A DNA stretch of 64,000 nucleotides, taken from Filimonas zeae. GTDB lineage: Bacteria; Bacteroidota; Bacteroidia; Chitinophagales; Chitinophagaceae. The translations under genes and the position numbers were made by a program. Location of the stretch: assembly GCF_014641615.1 (NCBI RefSeq), contig NZ_BMIB01000001.1, forward strand, positions 248,769-312,768. The letters run 5' to 3'. The notes under the pieces were generated by a model, which was not told where the DNA came from, did no database searches, and saw nothing but the letters and a program-made list of their open reading frames with translations. Each line of letters opens with the position of its first letter. The stretch's first letter is position 1. Positions 37,764 to 47,539 of this stretch are shown here, in pieces.

Positions 37764-38786
37764 CAGGGATGACTCTCTTATTACTAATTCGGCAGGCAGC
37801 ACGGTATGCGCAAATTCTGTTACCGGCCTTCTGGCTTCAATCAGCTGTAGCAGCATTTCTGTGGCGGAACGGCCAATTTCAAAAGCGGGCTGCTTTACCA
37901 CCGTTAATGGTGGATGCAGCAGCTCGGTAAGGTCTGAATTAGAAAAGCCTGCCAGGGCAATATCGTCCGGTACCTTAATGCCATTTTTTTGCAGGTAGCG
38001 CAGGCAGTTGGTGGTAAGTTTATCGGCTGCGGCAAGTATAGCATCTGGTTTTTCGGGCAGGGCCAGCAGGGCATCCAATGCTGCCTGTACTTCTTTTTCC
38101 AGCATGCCCCCGTGGGTGCAATGCTTTACCAGTGATGTATCAAACGGAATCTGCTTTTCGGCAAGGGCGTTTTTATAACCACGCAGACGTTCCTGAGTAA
38201 TGGTCATATATTCTGCCGCGCCCAGGTGGGCAATGCGGCGGTAACCATTCTCCAGCAAGTGCCGGGTAGCGGCATGGGCGCCGGCAGCGTTATCGGTAGT
38301 AACCTTATGGGTTTCTATATCGGGTACAATGCGGTCGAAAAATACAATGGGTAACCCCTGGGCATGCAGCTTCTGCAGATGCTCAAAGTTTTTGGTTTCG
38401 GCTGAAACGGATATCAGCAGCCCGTCAATGGAGCGGGAGGCCATATGGCTTACGTCCAGCACTTCCCTTTCAAAAGATTCATGACTCTGGGATATGGTTA
38501 CGTTGTAGCCCTGATCGTAGGCAATGGATTCAATGCCATTGATAATCTGTGAGAAAAAGCTGTTGGCAATTTCACAAACCACCACGCCTATAGACCGGCT
38601 TCTTTTTTCTTTCAGGCTGAGGGCGATGGGGTTAGGCCGGTAGTTAATGCTGGCGGCATATTCTTTTACCAGCTTTTTAGTGTCTTCGCTGATTTCATAG
38701 CTGTCGCGCAGGGCCCTTGATACCGTGGAGGTTGATAACCCCAATGCTTTGGCTATATCTTTAATAGTTACCGCTTCAAATTTCAT
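37755..38786 (-). CDS. LacI/GalR-family transcriptional regulator
   Basis: A 343-residue regulator with an N-terminal helix-turn-helix (residues 6-26, VTIKDIAKALGLSTSTVSRA) and a hinge helix, followed by a periplasmic-binding-protein-like sensor domain (about 62-340). It is divergent from the GH28-uronate operon, where it probably acts as the local regulator responding to a uronate intermediate. The ATG at 38786 is preferred over an in-frame TTG at 38795. Paired AACGTTT words in the intergenic region are candidate operators. Whether it represses or activates cannot be told from sequence. Confidence 0.9.
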   Translation of the reverse strand: MKFEAVTIKDIAKALGLSTSTVSRALRDSYEISEDTKKLVKEYAASINYRPNPIALSLKEKRSRSIGVVVCEIANSFFSQIINGIESIAYDQGYNVTISQSHESFEREVLDVSHMASRSIDGLLISVSAETKNFEHLQKLHAQGLPIVFFDRIVPDIETHKVTTDNAAGAHAATRHLLENGYRRIAHLGAAEYMTITQERLRGYKNALAEKQIPFDTSLVKHCTHGGMLEKEVQAALDALLALPEKPDAILAAADKLTTNCLRYLQKNGIKVPDDIALAGFSNSDLTELLHPPLTVVKQPAFEIGRSATEMLLQLIEARRPVTEFAHTVLPAELVIRESSLKK

Positions 38787-39145
38787 ATAGAACAAACAGG
38801 AAACAGGTTTAGTGAGTGTCCTGACACGGCTTAAAGATAAGGGAATTTGTTATTGGGGCGTATTAGGTTGATTATCAGTAATTAACATATCATGGGTGTT
38901 TCGGGAACGTTTACGGTAACGTTTGCACAAAAAAATTGATTTGTAGCCGGTTATGTTAGGGAATATATGCCTACACTTGCCCTTCCTAAAGCGCTTGTCA
39001 TGGATTATATGAATTGTGCAGAACTGGGACAAACAACAAATACGTGTTCAAGGTTTACTGGTTTTAGAATAAAGTGGTTGTTATTGGAAAGCATGGCTAT
39101 ACAGGTTCGCCCTGTGTAGCCTTTTATTTATGTAAAACGGTTGTA
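38787..39145. other. Divergent regulatory region lacI-type / GH28
   Basis: A 359-bp gap with no convincing gene; a 39-codon frame starting near 39000 looks accidental. It holds the candidate operators at 38905-38926 and, on the plus strand, TACACTTG at 38972-38979, a one-mismatch -7 box. I could not find its matching -33 element at standard spacing. The GH28 leader would be about 160 nt. Confidence 0.5.
38905..38926. promoter_or_regulatory. Candidate LacI-type operators (two AACGTTT words)
   Basis: AACGTTTAC (38906-38914) and AACGTTTGC (38918-38926) are direct copies with a 12-bp period, about 120 bp upstream of the lacI-type start on the opposite strand. Each has the central CG typical of LacI-family sites. 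Related words occur at 8770-8780 and 54118-54132. Confidence 0.45.
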
Positions 39146-40789
39146 ATGAAAATAGTTCGTTTTGGAATTGGTTTTTTACTGGCGGGCGCACTGGGCCATA
39201 CAGCGTCGTTTGCCCAGCCCTTACCCGCAGTAAAACAGGTGTCGTTTAAAAGAGACACCATTAATATTAAGGCCTACGGCGCAGTAGCCGATGGGGTTAC
39301 CCTTAATACCGTTGCTATTAACAAAGCCATTGAGGCCTGTAGTAAAAAAGGTGGTGGGGTAGTAGTGGTACCCAACGGTTTTTGGTTAACCGGCCCCGTG
39401 GTATTAAAAAGCAATGTAAACCTGCACCTGAAAACAAATGCTATTCTGCAGTTTACCCAGGATTTTAACCAGTACCCGCTGGTAAAAAGTAACTGGGAAG
39501 GGCTGGATCAGATGCGTAATCAGTCGCCCCTTTCTGCCGATGGCCAGCAAAACATTGCCGTTACCGGAACTGGTATTATAGATGGCGGTGGCGATGCCTG
39601 GCGTATGGTAAAGAGAGATAAGCTTACCGAAACCCAGTGGAAAAGGCTGGTAGCTTCCGGTGGCATAGTGGGTGAAGATGGTAAAAACTGGTACCCTACT
39701 GAAAAGAACCTGAAAGGTTCTAAAATGAAGAACCCCGGAGAAATTAAGGAAGGCAAAACGGCGGAGTTTTACGAGTCTATCAAAGACTATCTGCGCCCCA
39801 ACCTGCTGGTATTTATTGGTTGCAAAAAGGTGTTGCTGGAAGGCGTAACCTTTCAGAATTCACCCGCCTGGAACCTGCACCCACTGTTGTGTGAAGACCT
39901 TACGGTACGCAATGTATATGTAAAGAACCCCTGGTATGCCCAGAATGGGGATGGTATAGACCTGGAAAGCTGCAAAAACGTAATTATTGAAAACAGTACG
40001 TTTGATGTGGGCGATGATGGTATTTGTATTAAATCGGGCCGTGACGAGGCAGGTCGCAAGCGTGGCGTGCCTACCGAAAATGTAATTGTACGCAATTGCG
40101 TGGTATACCATGCACATGGCGGCTTTGTAATAGGCAGCGAAATGAGTGGTGGTGCACGTAATATATATGTATCTGACTGCTCCTTCATTGGTACCGATAT
40201 TGGCCTGCGTTTTAAAACTACCCGTGGCCGTGGTGGTGTGGTAGAAAAAATCTATTGCAACAACATTAATATGAAGGATATACCTGGTGAGGCTATCCTG
40301 TTTGATATGTATTATGCAGCGCAGGATCCTGTGCCACTGGCGGGCGAAAAAAGAGACGCTCCTAAGGTGCAATTGCTGCCGGTAACGGAGGCTACCCCGG
40401 TGTTCAGAGATTTCCATATCAGCAATGTAGTATGCGATGGCGCATCTAAAGCCATCTTTATAAGGGGGCTGCCCGAAATGAATATTAGCGATATTTACCT
40501 TTCGGATGTTACTGTAAAAGCAGAGAAGGGAATTGATATACAGGAGGCGAAGAATATACAGCTGAACAACATTCAGTTGAAAGCTGCTAAAACCAGTCCG
40601 CTCATTTACATCAGTAACGGCAACAAAGTAAACTTTACGCGTATTGGCTATGAAAAAGCCGATGTGTTGATGGAAGTAAGCGGTGCTAATTCCGGAAATA
40701 TTACGGTAAACGGCACGGATGTGAACAAAGCGGCGAAAAAGCTGCTGGCAGGCGCGGAAGTGAGCGAAAAGGCCGTACAAATGCCTTAG
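39146..40789 (+). CDS. GH28 polygalacturonase-family glycosidase
   Basis: A 547-residue secreted right-handed beta-helix enzyme that cleaves alpha-1,4-galacturonosyl (or related) linkages in pectin. The signal peptide ends near residue 24 (TASFAQ). GH28 motifs appear in order: NGDGID, VGDDGI with the paired catalytic Asp, AHGGFVIGSE in the place of GHG, and RFKT in the place of RIK. It opens the uronate operon, divergent from the LacI-family gene. Length and N-terminal sequence are usual for Bacteroidota exo-acting GH28 enzymes. The start is set by the signal peptide. Confidence 0.92.
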   Translation: MKIVRFGIGFLLAGALGHTASFAQPLPAVKQVSFKRDTINIKAYGAVADGVTLNTVAINKAIEACSKKGGGVVVVPNGFWLTGPVVLKSNVNLHLKTNAILQFTQDFNQYPLVKSNWEGLDQMRNQSPLSADGQQNIAVTGTGIIDGGGDAWRMVKRDKLTETQWKRLVASGGIVGEDGKNWYPTEKNLKGSKMKNPGEIKEGKTAEFYESIKDYLRPNLLVFIGCKKVLLEGVTFQNSPAWNLHPLLCEDLTVRNVYVKNPWYAQNGDGIDLESCKNVIIENSTFDVGDDGICIKSGRDEAGRKRGVPTENVIVRNCVVYHAHGGFVIGSEMSGGARNIYVSDCSFIGTDIGLRFKTTRGRGGVVEKIYCNNINMKDIPGEAILFDMYYAAQDPVPLAGEKRDAPKVQLLPVTEATPVFRDFHISNVVCDGASKAIFIRGLPEMNISDIYLSDVTVKAEKGIDIQEAKNIQLNNIQLKAAKTSPLIYISNGNKVNFTRIGYEKADVLMEVSGANSGNITVNGTDVNKAAKKLLAGAEVSEKAVQMP

Positions 40790-40875
40790 TGAGGTTAATT
40801 TAACATACCGGATTGCTAAATAGAGGGAGAAGGCATAAGGAAACAATACAGAAATTTGGAAATTGTAAACTAATT

Positions 40876-42792
40876 ATGAAAAAGAACATTCTGAACATTG
40901 CTTTTGCCATAGCTGCGCTGCCCCTTACACAGGTAAACGGGCAACTGCTTTCTGAAAAAATGGCGGCTACCACCATGAGCCGCTGGAAAGACTCGCTGGT
41001 AATGACTCCCGGCCGTATGGTAAAGTGGAGCTACGACCAGGGGGTTATTCTGGAGGGTATTGATGCCATCTGGCAGCGTACTGCCGACCGTAAGTACTTC
41101 GATTATATTAAAAGAAGTATGGACCATTATGTAGAGGGGGATGGCACCATCCGTACCTACAAGCAGGAAGACTTTAATATTGACAATATAAAAAATGGCC
41201 GCTCGCTGCTGACTTTATATAAGGTAACCGGCCAGCAGAAATACCTGAAAGCGTGCACTACCTTATGGCAGCAGCTGCAAAACCAGCCACGTACCAACGA
41301 AGGTGGTTTCTGGCATAAGAAAATTTACCCTTATCAGATGTGGCTGGATGGCCTGTACATGGGCGAGCCGTTTTATGCGGAGTATGCTGATCTGATTAAA
41401 GATGAAAAGGCATTTGATGATATTGCCAACCAGTTTATTTACATGGAAAACCACGCCCGCGATGCTAAAACGGGTTTGCTGTACCACGGCTGGGATGAAT
41501 CTAAAGAGCAAAAATGGGCCAACAAAACCACCGGTTTATCCCCTAACTTCTGGGGCAGGGCTATGGGCTGGTATGCCATGGCGCTGGTAGATGTGCTGGA
41601 TTATTTTCCGGCCAACCATCCTAAGCGTGCAGCTTTACTGGCGATACTGAACAGAACGCTTACTGCTATTCAGAAGTATCAGGAACCTTCTTCCGGCCTC
41701 TGGTATCAGGTGTTGGATAAAGCGGATGGGAAAGGCAACTACCATGAGTCTTCTGCGGCCTGTATGTTTGTATATGCAGCTGCCAAAGCGGTACGTAAAG
41801 AATATGCACCTGCTTCTTTTTTCCGTATTGCACAGAAAGGATATGCAGGTATTCAGAAAGAATTTATTGAGCCGAACGATAGTGGGTGGGTAAACCTGAA
41901 AAGTACGGTTGCGGTAGCAGGTCTGGGGGGTAACCCTTACCGCGATGGCAGTTATGAATATTACCTGCGCGAGAAAGTAATTACTAACGACGCCAAAGGT
42001 ATAGGTGCGTTTTTACTGGCTTCCAGCGAAATGGATATTGCTGCAATGCCTAAGATTGGCAAGGGTAAAACGGTAACACTGGATTCTTATTTCAATAATG
42101 AGTTTTATACAGAACCGGCTACCGGTGCGCAGGCTTCTTTCCATTACAAATGGGAGGAGCGCGATAACAACGGCTTTCATTTCTGGAACAACTCTTTCAC
42201 TTACCTGGGCGCCAAAACCAATACTTTATACGAAGCGCCTACCAGCAGCAATCTGAAAAAGTCTTCTGTGTATATTATAGTAGATGCAGATACAGAAAAA
42301 GAAACCAAAGCACCTAACTATGTAAAACCGGAGCATGTAGATGCTATTGCTGAGTGGGTTAAAGCAGGTGGCGTGCTGATACTGCTGGGTAACGATGTGG
42401 GTAATGCAGAGCTGAAGCAGTTTACCACCCTGTCTGACAAATTTGGCATTCACTTTAATGAAGACAGCCGTAATAAGGTAACCGGTTCTCAGTTTGAAAT
42501 GGGCGCGCTGAAAATTGGTGCGGATAACCCGGTTTTCAAAACTGCCCGTAAGGTATACCTGAAAGAGATTGCTACCCTTACTTTAAGTGGTGATGCGAAA
42601 GCCAACCTGACGGAAGGAAAGGATGTGCTGATTGCTACTGCTAAGTATGGTAAAGGAACTGTGTTTGCAGTGGGCGACCCCTGGTTTTACAATGAGTATG
42701 TAGACGGACGTAAGCTGCCTGCAGACTTTGAAAACTTTAAAGCTGCTAACGATCTGGCCAAATGGGCGCTGGAACAAAGCAAGAAGAAATAA
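40876..42792 (+). CDS. GH105 unsaturated glucuronyl/rhamnogalacturonyl hydrolase with DUF4350-like C-terminal domain
   Basis: A 638-residue secreted protein (signal to about residue 22, QVNGQ). Residues 25-385 are a GH105 (alpha/alpha)6 barrel that releases 4-deoxy-5-keto-uronate from the unsaturated ends made by pectin lyases. IYPYQMWLDGLYMGEPFYAEYA and FWGRAMGWYAMALVDVL carry the catalytic Asp and substrate-contact residues. Residues 410-630 resemble a DUF4350/GATase-like fold (VDAIAEWVKAGGVLILLGND; GKGTVFAVGDPWFYNEY) of unknown role. It lies 86 bp after GH28. Its product would feed the KduI-KduD genes downstream. Confidence 0.9.
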   Translation: MKKNILNIAFAIAALPLTQVNGQLLSEKMAATTMSRWKDSLVMTPGRMVKWSYDQGVILEGIDAIWQRTADRKYFDYIKRSMDHYVEGDGTIRTYKQEDFNIDNIKNGRSLLTLYKVTGQQKYLKACTTLWQQLQNQPRTNEGGFWHKKIYPYQMWLDGLYMGEPFYAEYADLIKDEKAFDDIANQFIYMENHARDAKTGLLYHGWDESKEQKWANKTTGLSPNFWGRAMGWYAMALVDVLDYFPANHPKRAALLAILNRTLTAIQKYQEPSSGLWYQVLDKADGKGNYHESSAACMFVYAAAKAVRKEYAPASFFRIAQKGYAGIQKEFIEPNDSGWVNLKSTVAVAGLGGNPYRDGSYEYYLREKVITNDAKGIGAFLLASSEMDIAAMPKIGKGKTVTLDSYFNNEFYTEPATGAQASFHYKWEERDNNGFHFWNNSFTYLGAKTNTLYEAPTSSNLKKSSVYIIVDADTEKETKAPNYVKPEHVDAIAEWVKAGGVLILLGNDVGNAELKQFTTLSDKFGIHFNEDSRNKVTGSQFEMGALKIGADNPVFKTARKVYLKEIATLTLSGDAKANLTEGKDVLIATAKYGKGTVFAVGDPWFYNEYVDGRKLPADFENFKAANDLAKWALEQSKKK

Positions 42793-42826
42793 CCCTATTC
42801 ATAAACTAATTATTAAGACTAGCAAT

Positions 42827-44356
42827 ATGATATTATCAAAAGCAACTATTCCGGCCATTAAACCACAAGCCGGTGTAGCTATGCCCCCGGCAGGAGTATT
42901 TGAATTACCCGAAAAAGTATTACAGTTTGGAACGGGTGTATTACTGCGCGGATTGCCTGATTACTTTATTGATAAGGCAAACAGGCAGGGCCTGTTTAAC
43001 GGCAGGGTGGTAATTGTAAAATCTACCAGTCAGGGTGGCGATGCCAATGCTTTTGAACAACAGGATAATTTATACACGCATTGCATAAAAGGTTTTGCCA
43101 ATGGAAAGCTGGTAGAAGAAACTGTGATAAACAGTGCGGTAAGCCGTGTTTTGAGCGCACAGGACCAGTGGGATGCGGTACTGGCCTGCGCTGCTGATAA
43201 AGAAATGCAGGTAATTATTTCCAACACTACCGAAGTAGGTATTACGCTGGTAAAGGAAAGTGTGAAAGAGGGCGTACCTTCTTCCTTCCCTGGTAAACTG
43301 CTGGCATTTTTATATAAGCGCTATGCAGCATTTGGTGGCAGCGCGGAGAGTGGTATGGTAATTATACCTACAGAACTTATCAGCGATAACGGTACCAAAC
43401 TGCGTGGCATTATAGAGGAACTGGCCGCGTTTAACCAACTGGAGCCTGCTTTTCTGAACTGGCTGTCTACTGCCAACGAGTTCTGCAATTCGCTGGTAGA
43501 CCGTATTGTGCCAGGCAAGCTGCCCGCAGCAGAGCAGGCAGCTACTGAAGCTGCACTGGGTTACAGCGATCAGTTACTGATTATGTCTGAATGTTACAGC
43601 CTGTGGGCTATTGAAGCTAAAAGCGCCCGCAGCAAAGAAGTATTAAGCTTTGCCAAAGCCGACGAAGGTGTGGTACTGGCAGATGATATATTGGCGTTTA
43701 AAGAACTGAAACTGCGTTTACTGAACGGTACGCATACTTTCAGCTGTGGCCTGGCTGTACTGGCTGGTTTTACAACGGTAAAAGCGGCTATGCAGGATGA
43801 GCTGTTTGAAAAATATGTAAGTACTTTAATGCAGCAGGAAATTGCAGGTGCTATTACCAGCAAGGTAATTACACCGGAAGCAGCTGCCCGTTTTGCCGGC
43901 CAGGTAATTGATCGTTTTAAAAACCCGCATATTGAGCATCTGTGGCTGAGCATTACCGTGCAGTATACTTCTAAAATGGCTATGCGCAACGTACCTATTC
44001 TGAACTGGTATTATGAGAAGAACCAGTCAGTACCGGCACACATGGCACTGGGCTTTGCTGCTTATCTGTTGTTTATGAAATCGCAGAAGACAGCAGAGGG
44101 TAAATACGCTGGTAATACCAACGGTAAAGAATACATTATTAATGATGATAAAGCAGCGATACTGCACGATAAATGGCAGCAATTCAGCGGCCTTTCACTG
44201 GTACAGCAGGTGCTGGGCGATACGGCTTTATGGGGTAGCGATTTAAGCATTTTGCCAGGCTTTGCTGATGCAGTTGCGCATTATCTGGATGTACTGGGCA
44301 GCCAGCCGGTTAAAGACATTGTAGCCAATATTGAGGCAAAACAAGTGATAGGATAG
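42827..44356 (+). CDS. uxaB: Tagaturonate reductase
   Basis: A 509-residue mannitol-dehydrogenase-superfamily enzyme (UxaB), which reduces D-tagaturonate to D-altronate with NADH in the cytoplasm. The N-terminal cofactor-binding region VLQFGTGVLLRG and the LLNGTHTFSCG motif are visible. The start is the ATG at 42827, 34 bp after GH105; the frame is open further up but only inside that gene. It sits immediately before UxaA, the next step, and close to UxaC, the previous one, so the galacturonate isomerase branch is complete here. Confidence 0.92.
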   Translation: MILSKATIPAIKPQAGVAMPPAGVFELPEKVLQFGTGVLLRGLPDYFIDKANRQGLFNGRVVIVKSTSQGGDANAFEQQDNLYTHCIKGFANGKLVEETVINSAVSRVLSAQDQWDAVLACAADKEMQVIISNTTEVGITLVKESVKEGVPSSFPGKLLAFLYKRYAAFGGSAESGMVIIPTELISDNGTKLRGIIEELAAFNQLEPAFLNWLSTANEFCNSLVDRIVPGKLPAAEQAATEAALGYSDQLLIMSECYSLWAIEAKSARSKEVLSFAKADEGVVLADDILAFKELKLRLLNGTHTFSCGLAVLAGFTTVKAAMQDELFEKYVSTLMQQEIAGAITSKVITPEAAARFAGQVIDRFKNPHIEHLWLSITVQYTSKMAMRNVPILNWYYEKNQSVPAHMALGFAAYLLFMKSQKTAEGKYAGNTNGKEYIINDDKAAILHDKWQQFSGLSLVQQVLGDTALWGSDLSILPGFADAVAHYLDVLGSQPVKDIVANIEAKQVIG

Positions 44357-44382
44357 TTATACATACAAACACATAACCCGAA

Positions 44383-46029
44383 ATGAAAAAGATAGTTTTA
44401 AAAGTTCACCCTTCAGACAATGTGATAGTAGCGCTGACCGATTTGCATAAAGGGCAGCAGGTGGAACTGGATGGAGAAAAATATATACTGGCAGATGATG
44501 TAGCTGCGAAACATAAATTTTTTACCAACGATATGAGCACCGGTGATGAGGTAATCATGTACGGTGTGCTGGTTGGTAAAGCACAACATGCTATTGAAAA
44601 AGGCAGAAGAATGACCACTGATAACGTGAAGCATGCTTCTGATCCTTTTACTTACCGGCCTTTCCACTACGAGTGGCATGCGCCGGATGTATCTAAATTC
44701 CAGGGCAGAACGTTTAATGGTTACCACCGTGCCGATGGCCGTGTGGGTACTGCCAACTACTGGCTGTTTATCCCTACCGTGTTCTGCGAAAACAGAAATC
44801 TGGATGTAATTAAAGAAGCGTTGCATAACGAGCTGGGCTACGCGGTAACCCAGAAGTACAAAAGCTATGCACACGAGCTGGTAGAAGCGTATAAGAAAGG
44901 AGAAGATATTAATAACATATCTCTGGCACCTCAGTCTGCTACAGAAGCACGTAAAAAGCGTGTATTTGAGAATGTAGATGGTATTAAGTTTCTGAACCAC
45001 CAGGGTGGTTGCGGTGGTATACGCCAGGATGCGGCGGTACTGAGCAAGCTGTTAGCTGCTTATGCTGACCATCCAAACGTTGCGGGTGTAACCGTATTAA
45101 GCCTGGGTTGCCAGAACCTGCAGGTGCAGGATTTTCAGAACGACCTGAAAGAGCGTAATCCTAACTTCAGTAAACCGCTGTATATATTCGAACAGCAACA
45201 ATCGCAGAGCGAAGAGCAGCTGATTGCAGATGCGATACGCAAGACCTTTGAAGGCCTGGTGGAAATTAACAAAATTACCCGCCAGCCTGCTGCGTTAGAT
45301 AAACTTACACTGGGTGTTAAATGCGGCGGTAGCGATGGCTTCAGCGGTATTTCTGCCAACCCTGCGGTAGGTTATACTTCTGACCTGCTGGTGGCTTTAG
45401 GCGGTAAGGTATTACTGGCGGAGTTTCCGGAACTGTGTGGTGCAGAACAGCAACTGATTGACCGCACGCGTGATGAAGCAGCTGCCAGGAAGTTTATTCA
45501 CCTGATGACGGCTTATAACGATGCGGCACATAAAGTAGGTTCTGGTTTTCATATGAACCCTTCTCCGGGTAACATTAAAGACGGTTTGATTACGGATGCT
45601 ATCAAAAGCACCGGTGCAGCCCGTAAAGGTGGCACCTCTGTGGTAGAAGATGTATTGGACTATACTGAGCCTGCTGTTAAGCCGGGTTTAAACCTGGTAT
45701 GTACGCCAGGTAATGATGTAGAAGCTACTACGGGTAAAGCAGCATCCGGCGCTACGCTGATACTGTTTACTACCGGCCTGGGTACCCCAACCGGTAACCC
45801 TGTTTGCCCTACCATTAAAGTATCTACCAACACTGCGCTGCTGAAGCGTATGGGTGATGTAATTGATATTAATACCGGCCCGGTTATCGACGGTGAAAAG
45901 ACTATTGAAGAAATGGGAGAGGAGATTCTGGAATACTGTATCCGTGCAGCCAGCGGCGAAGAAATTCCGAAGGCCGTTCAACTGAACCAGGACGATTTTA
46001 TTCCATGGAAAAGAGGTGTTTCTTTATAA
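44383..46029 (+). CDS. uxaA: Altronate dehydratase family protein
   Basis: A 548-residue UxaA-family dehydratase that converts D-altronate to 2-keto-3-deoxy-D-gluconate (KDG). An N-terminal SAF domain (about 1-95) is joined to the catalytic domain (105-548), with GYHRADGRVGTANYWL, HQGGCGG and the metal-linked Cys-rich VKCGGSDGFSG motif. It lies 26 bp after uxaB. A UxaA-type enzyme is thought to serve as L-fuconate dehydratase in Campylobacter jejuni, so this one might also act for the nearby deoxysugar operon that lacks a dehydratase; that is speculation. Confidence 0.93.
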   Translation: MKKIVLKVHPSDNVIVALTDLHKGQQVELDGEKYILADDVAAKHKFFTNDMSTGDEVIMYGVLVGKAQHAIEKGRRMTTDNVKHASDPFTYRPFHYEWHAPDVSKFQGRTFNGYHRADGRVGTANYWLFIPTVFCENRNLDVIKEALHNELGYAVTQKYKSYAHELVEAYKKGEDINNISLAPQSATEARKKRVFENVDGIKFLNHQGGCGGIRQDAAVLSKLLAAYADHPNVAGVTVLSLGCQNLQVQDFQNDLKERNPNFSKPLYIFEQQQSQSEEQLIADAIRKTFEGLVEINKITRQPAALDKLTLGVKCGGSDGFSGISANPAVGYTSDLLVALGGKVLLAEFPELCGAEQQLIDRTRDEAAARKFIHLMTAYNDAAHKVGSGFHMNPSPGNIKDGLITDAIKSTGAARKGGTSVVEDVLDYTEPAVKPGLNLVCTPGNDVEATTGKAASGATLILFTTGLGTPTGNPVCPTIKVSTNTALLKRMGDVIDINTGPVIDGEKTIEEMGEEILEYCIRAASGEEIPKAVQLNQDDFIPWKRGVSL

Positions 46030-46060
46030 ATAATCACCCGTCTCCATTTTGAATTTTTCA

Positions 46061-46076
46061 TTTTGACTTTTGAATT
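46061..46076 (+). repeat. TTTTGACTTTTGAATT repeat copy
   Basis: This 16-nt word ends 8 bp before the uxaC start codon, in the 55-bp gap after uxaA. An identical word occurs at 50093-50108, just before kduI, in both cases inside longer runs of TTTTGA-like sequence. The role is unknown. Confidence 0.8.
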
Positions 46077-46084
46077 GAACTAAC

Positions 46085-47497
46085 ATGAAGCAGTTTTTAG
46101 ACGAGAATTTTCTGTTGGAAAACAAGACAGCTGAGAAGTTGTATCATGATTTTGCCAAACAGATGCCTATTATAGATTACCACTGTCATTTACCACAATC
46201 GCAGATTGCCTCTAACCACCAGTTTGAGAATCTGACGCAGATATGGCTGTATGGCGACCACTACAAATGGCGTGCTATGCGCACCAATGGTGTGGATGAA
46301 AGCTATTGCACCGGTAATAAGCCTGACTACGAAAAGTTTGAGCAGTGGGCTAAAACAGTGCCTTACACCCTGCGTAACCCTTTGTACCACTGGACGCACC
46401 TGGAGTTACAGCGCTACTTTGATGTGCATGATATACTGAATGCAGATTCGGCTAAAAAAATATATGATACCTGTTCTGAAAAGCTGCGGACGCCTGAATA
46501 CAGCGTGCGTGGTTTGCTGAAAAAGATGAACGTGGTAATGGTATGTACTACGGATGATCCGGCTGATGATTTAAAAGATCACCAGTTTCTGGCAACAGAA
46601 AACTTTGGTACGCCTGTACTGCCTGCTTTTCGCCCGGATGCAGCTATGAACGTAGACAATGCGGAGAACTTTAAAAAGTATGTAGGCCGTATTGAAAAAG
46701 CTGCCAACGTAACCGTAACTGATTTCAACAGCTATCTGGATGCGCTGAAAAGCCGTCACGACTTCTTTGCTGCCAACGGTTGTGGTGTAAGTGACCACGG
46801 CCTGGAGGAGATTTATGCGGAAGACTATACCGAAGCTGAGATTAAACAAATATTTACCCAGGTAATGGCGGGTAACACCCTTACACTGGAAGAGCGCCGC
46901 AAGTTTAAGAGCGCCATGCTGGTATACTTTGCAGAGTGGGATTGGGAAAAAGGCTGGGTACAACAGTACCACCTGGGTGCGCTGCGTAACAATAACCTGC
47001 GCAGAATGCGTGAACTGGGGCCTGATACCGGCTGGGATTCTATTGGTGATTTTCAGCAGGGCCGTGCGCTGGCTAAGTTTCTGGGCAAACTGGATGATGG
47101 CAACAAACTGGCTAAAACTATTCTGTACAACCTGAACCCGGCTGATAACGAGCTGTTTGCTACCATGATTGGTAACTTTAACGATGGTTCTATTGCGGGT
47201 AAAGTTCAGTTTGGATCGGGCTGGTGGTTTCTGGATCAGAAAGATGGCATGACGCGTCAGCTGAATGCCCTGAGCAATATGGGACTGGTGAGCCGCTTTA
47301 TTGGTATGTTAACCGATTCGCGCAGCTTCCTGTCGTTCCCACGCCACGAGTACTTCCGCAGATTACTGTGTAACCTGTTTGGCAAGGAAGTGGAAAATGG
47401 TGAACTGCCAAATGATATTAACTGGATTGGCCAGGTGGTACAGGATATCTGTTACAACAACGCCAAACAGTATTTTAACTGGAAGCAGTTGCCTTAA
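46085..47497 (+). CDS. uxaC: Glucuronate (uronate) isomerase
   Basis: A 470-residue UxaC, a metal-dependent amidohydrolase-superfamily isomerase. It converts D-galacturonate to D-tagaturonate, and D-glucuronate to D-fructuronate. The N-terminal metal motif DYHCHLPQSQIA and the conserved WTHLELQRYFD and RFIGMLTDSRSFLSFPRHEYFRRLLC are present. Length is standard. It follows uxaA with a short A/T-rich gap containing a repeated TTTTGA element. Confidence 0.95.
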   Translation: MKQFLDENFLLENKTAEKLYHDFAKQMPIIDYHCHLPQSQIASNHQFENLTQIWLYGDHYKWRAMRTNGVDESYCTGNKPDYEKFEQWAKTVPYTLRNPLYHWTHLELQRYFDVHDILNADSAKKIYDTCSEKLRTPEYSVRGLLKKMNVVMVCTTDDPADDLKDHQFLATENFGTPVLPAFRPDAAMNVDNAENFKKYVGRIEKAANVTVTDFNSYLDALKSRHDFFAANGCGVSDHGLEEIYAEDYTEAEIKQIFTQVMAGNTLTLEERRKFKSAMLVYFAEWDWEKGWVQQYHLGALRNNNLRRMRELGPDTGWDSIGDFQQGRALAKFLGKLDDGNKLAKTILYNLNPADNELFATMIGNFNDGSIAGKVQFGSGWWFLDQKDGMTRQLNALSNMGLVSRFIGMLTDSRSFLSFPRHEYFRRLLCNLFGKEVENGELPNDINWIGQVVQDICYNNAKQYFNWKQLP

Positions 47498-47539
47498 CAT
47501 GCGTTTAGACATGAATTCATAAATAACCCTTTATTAAAA

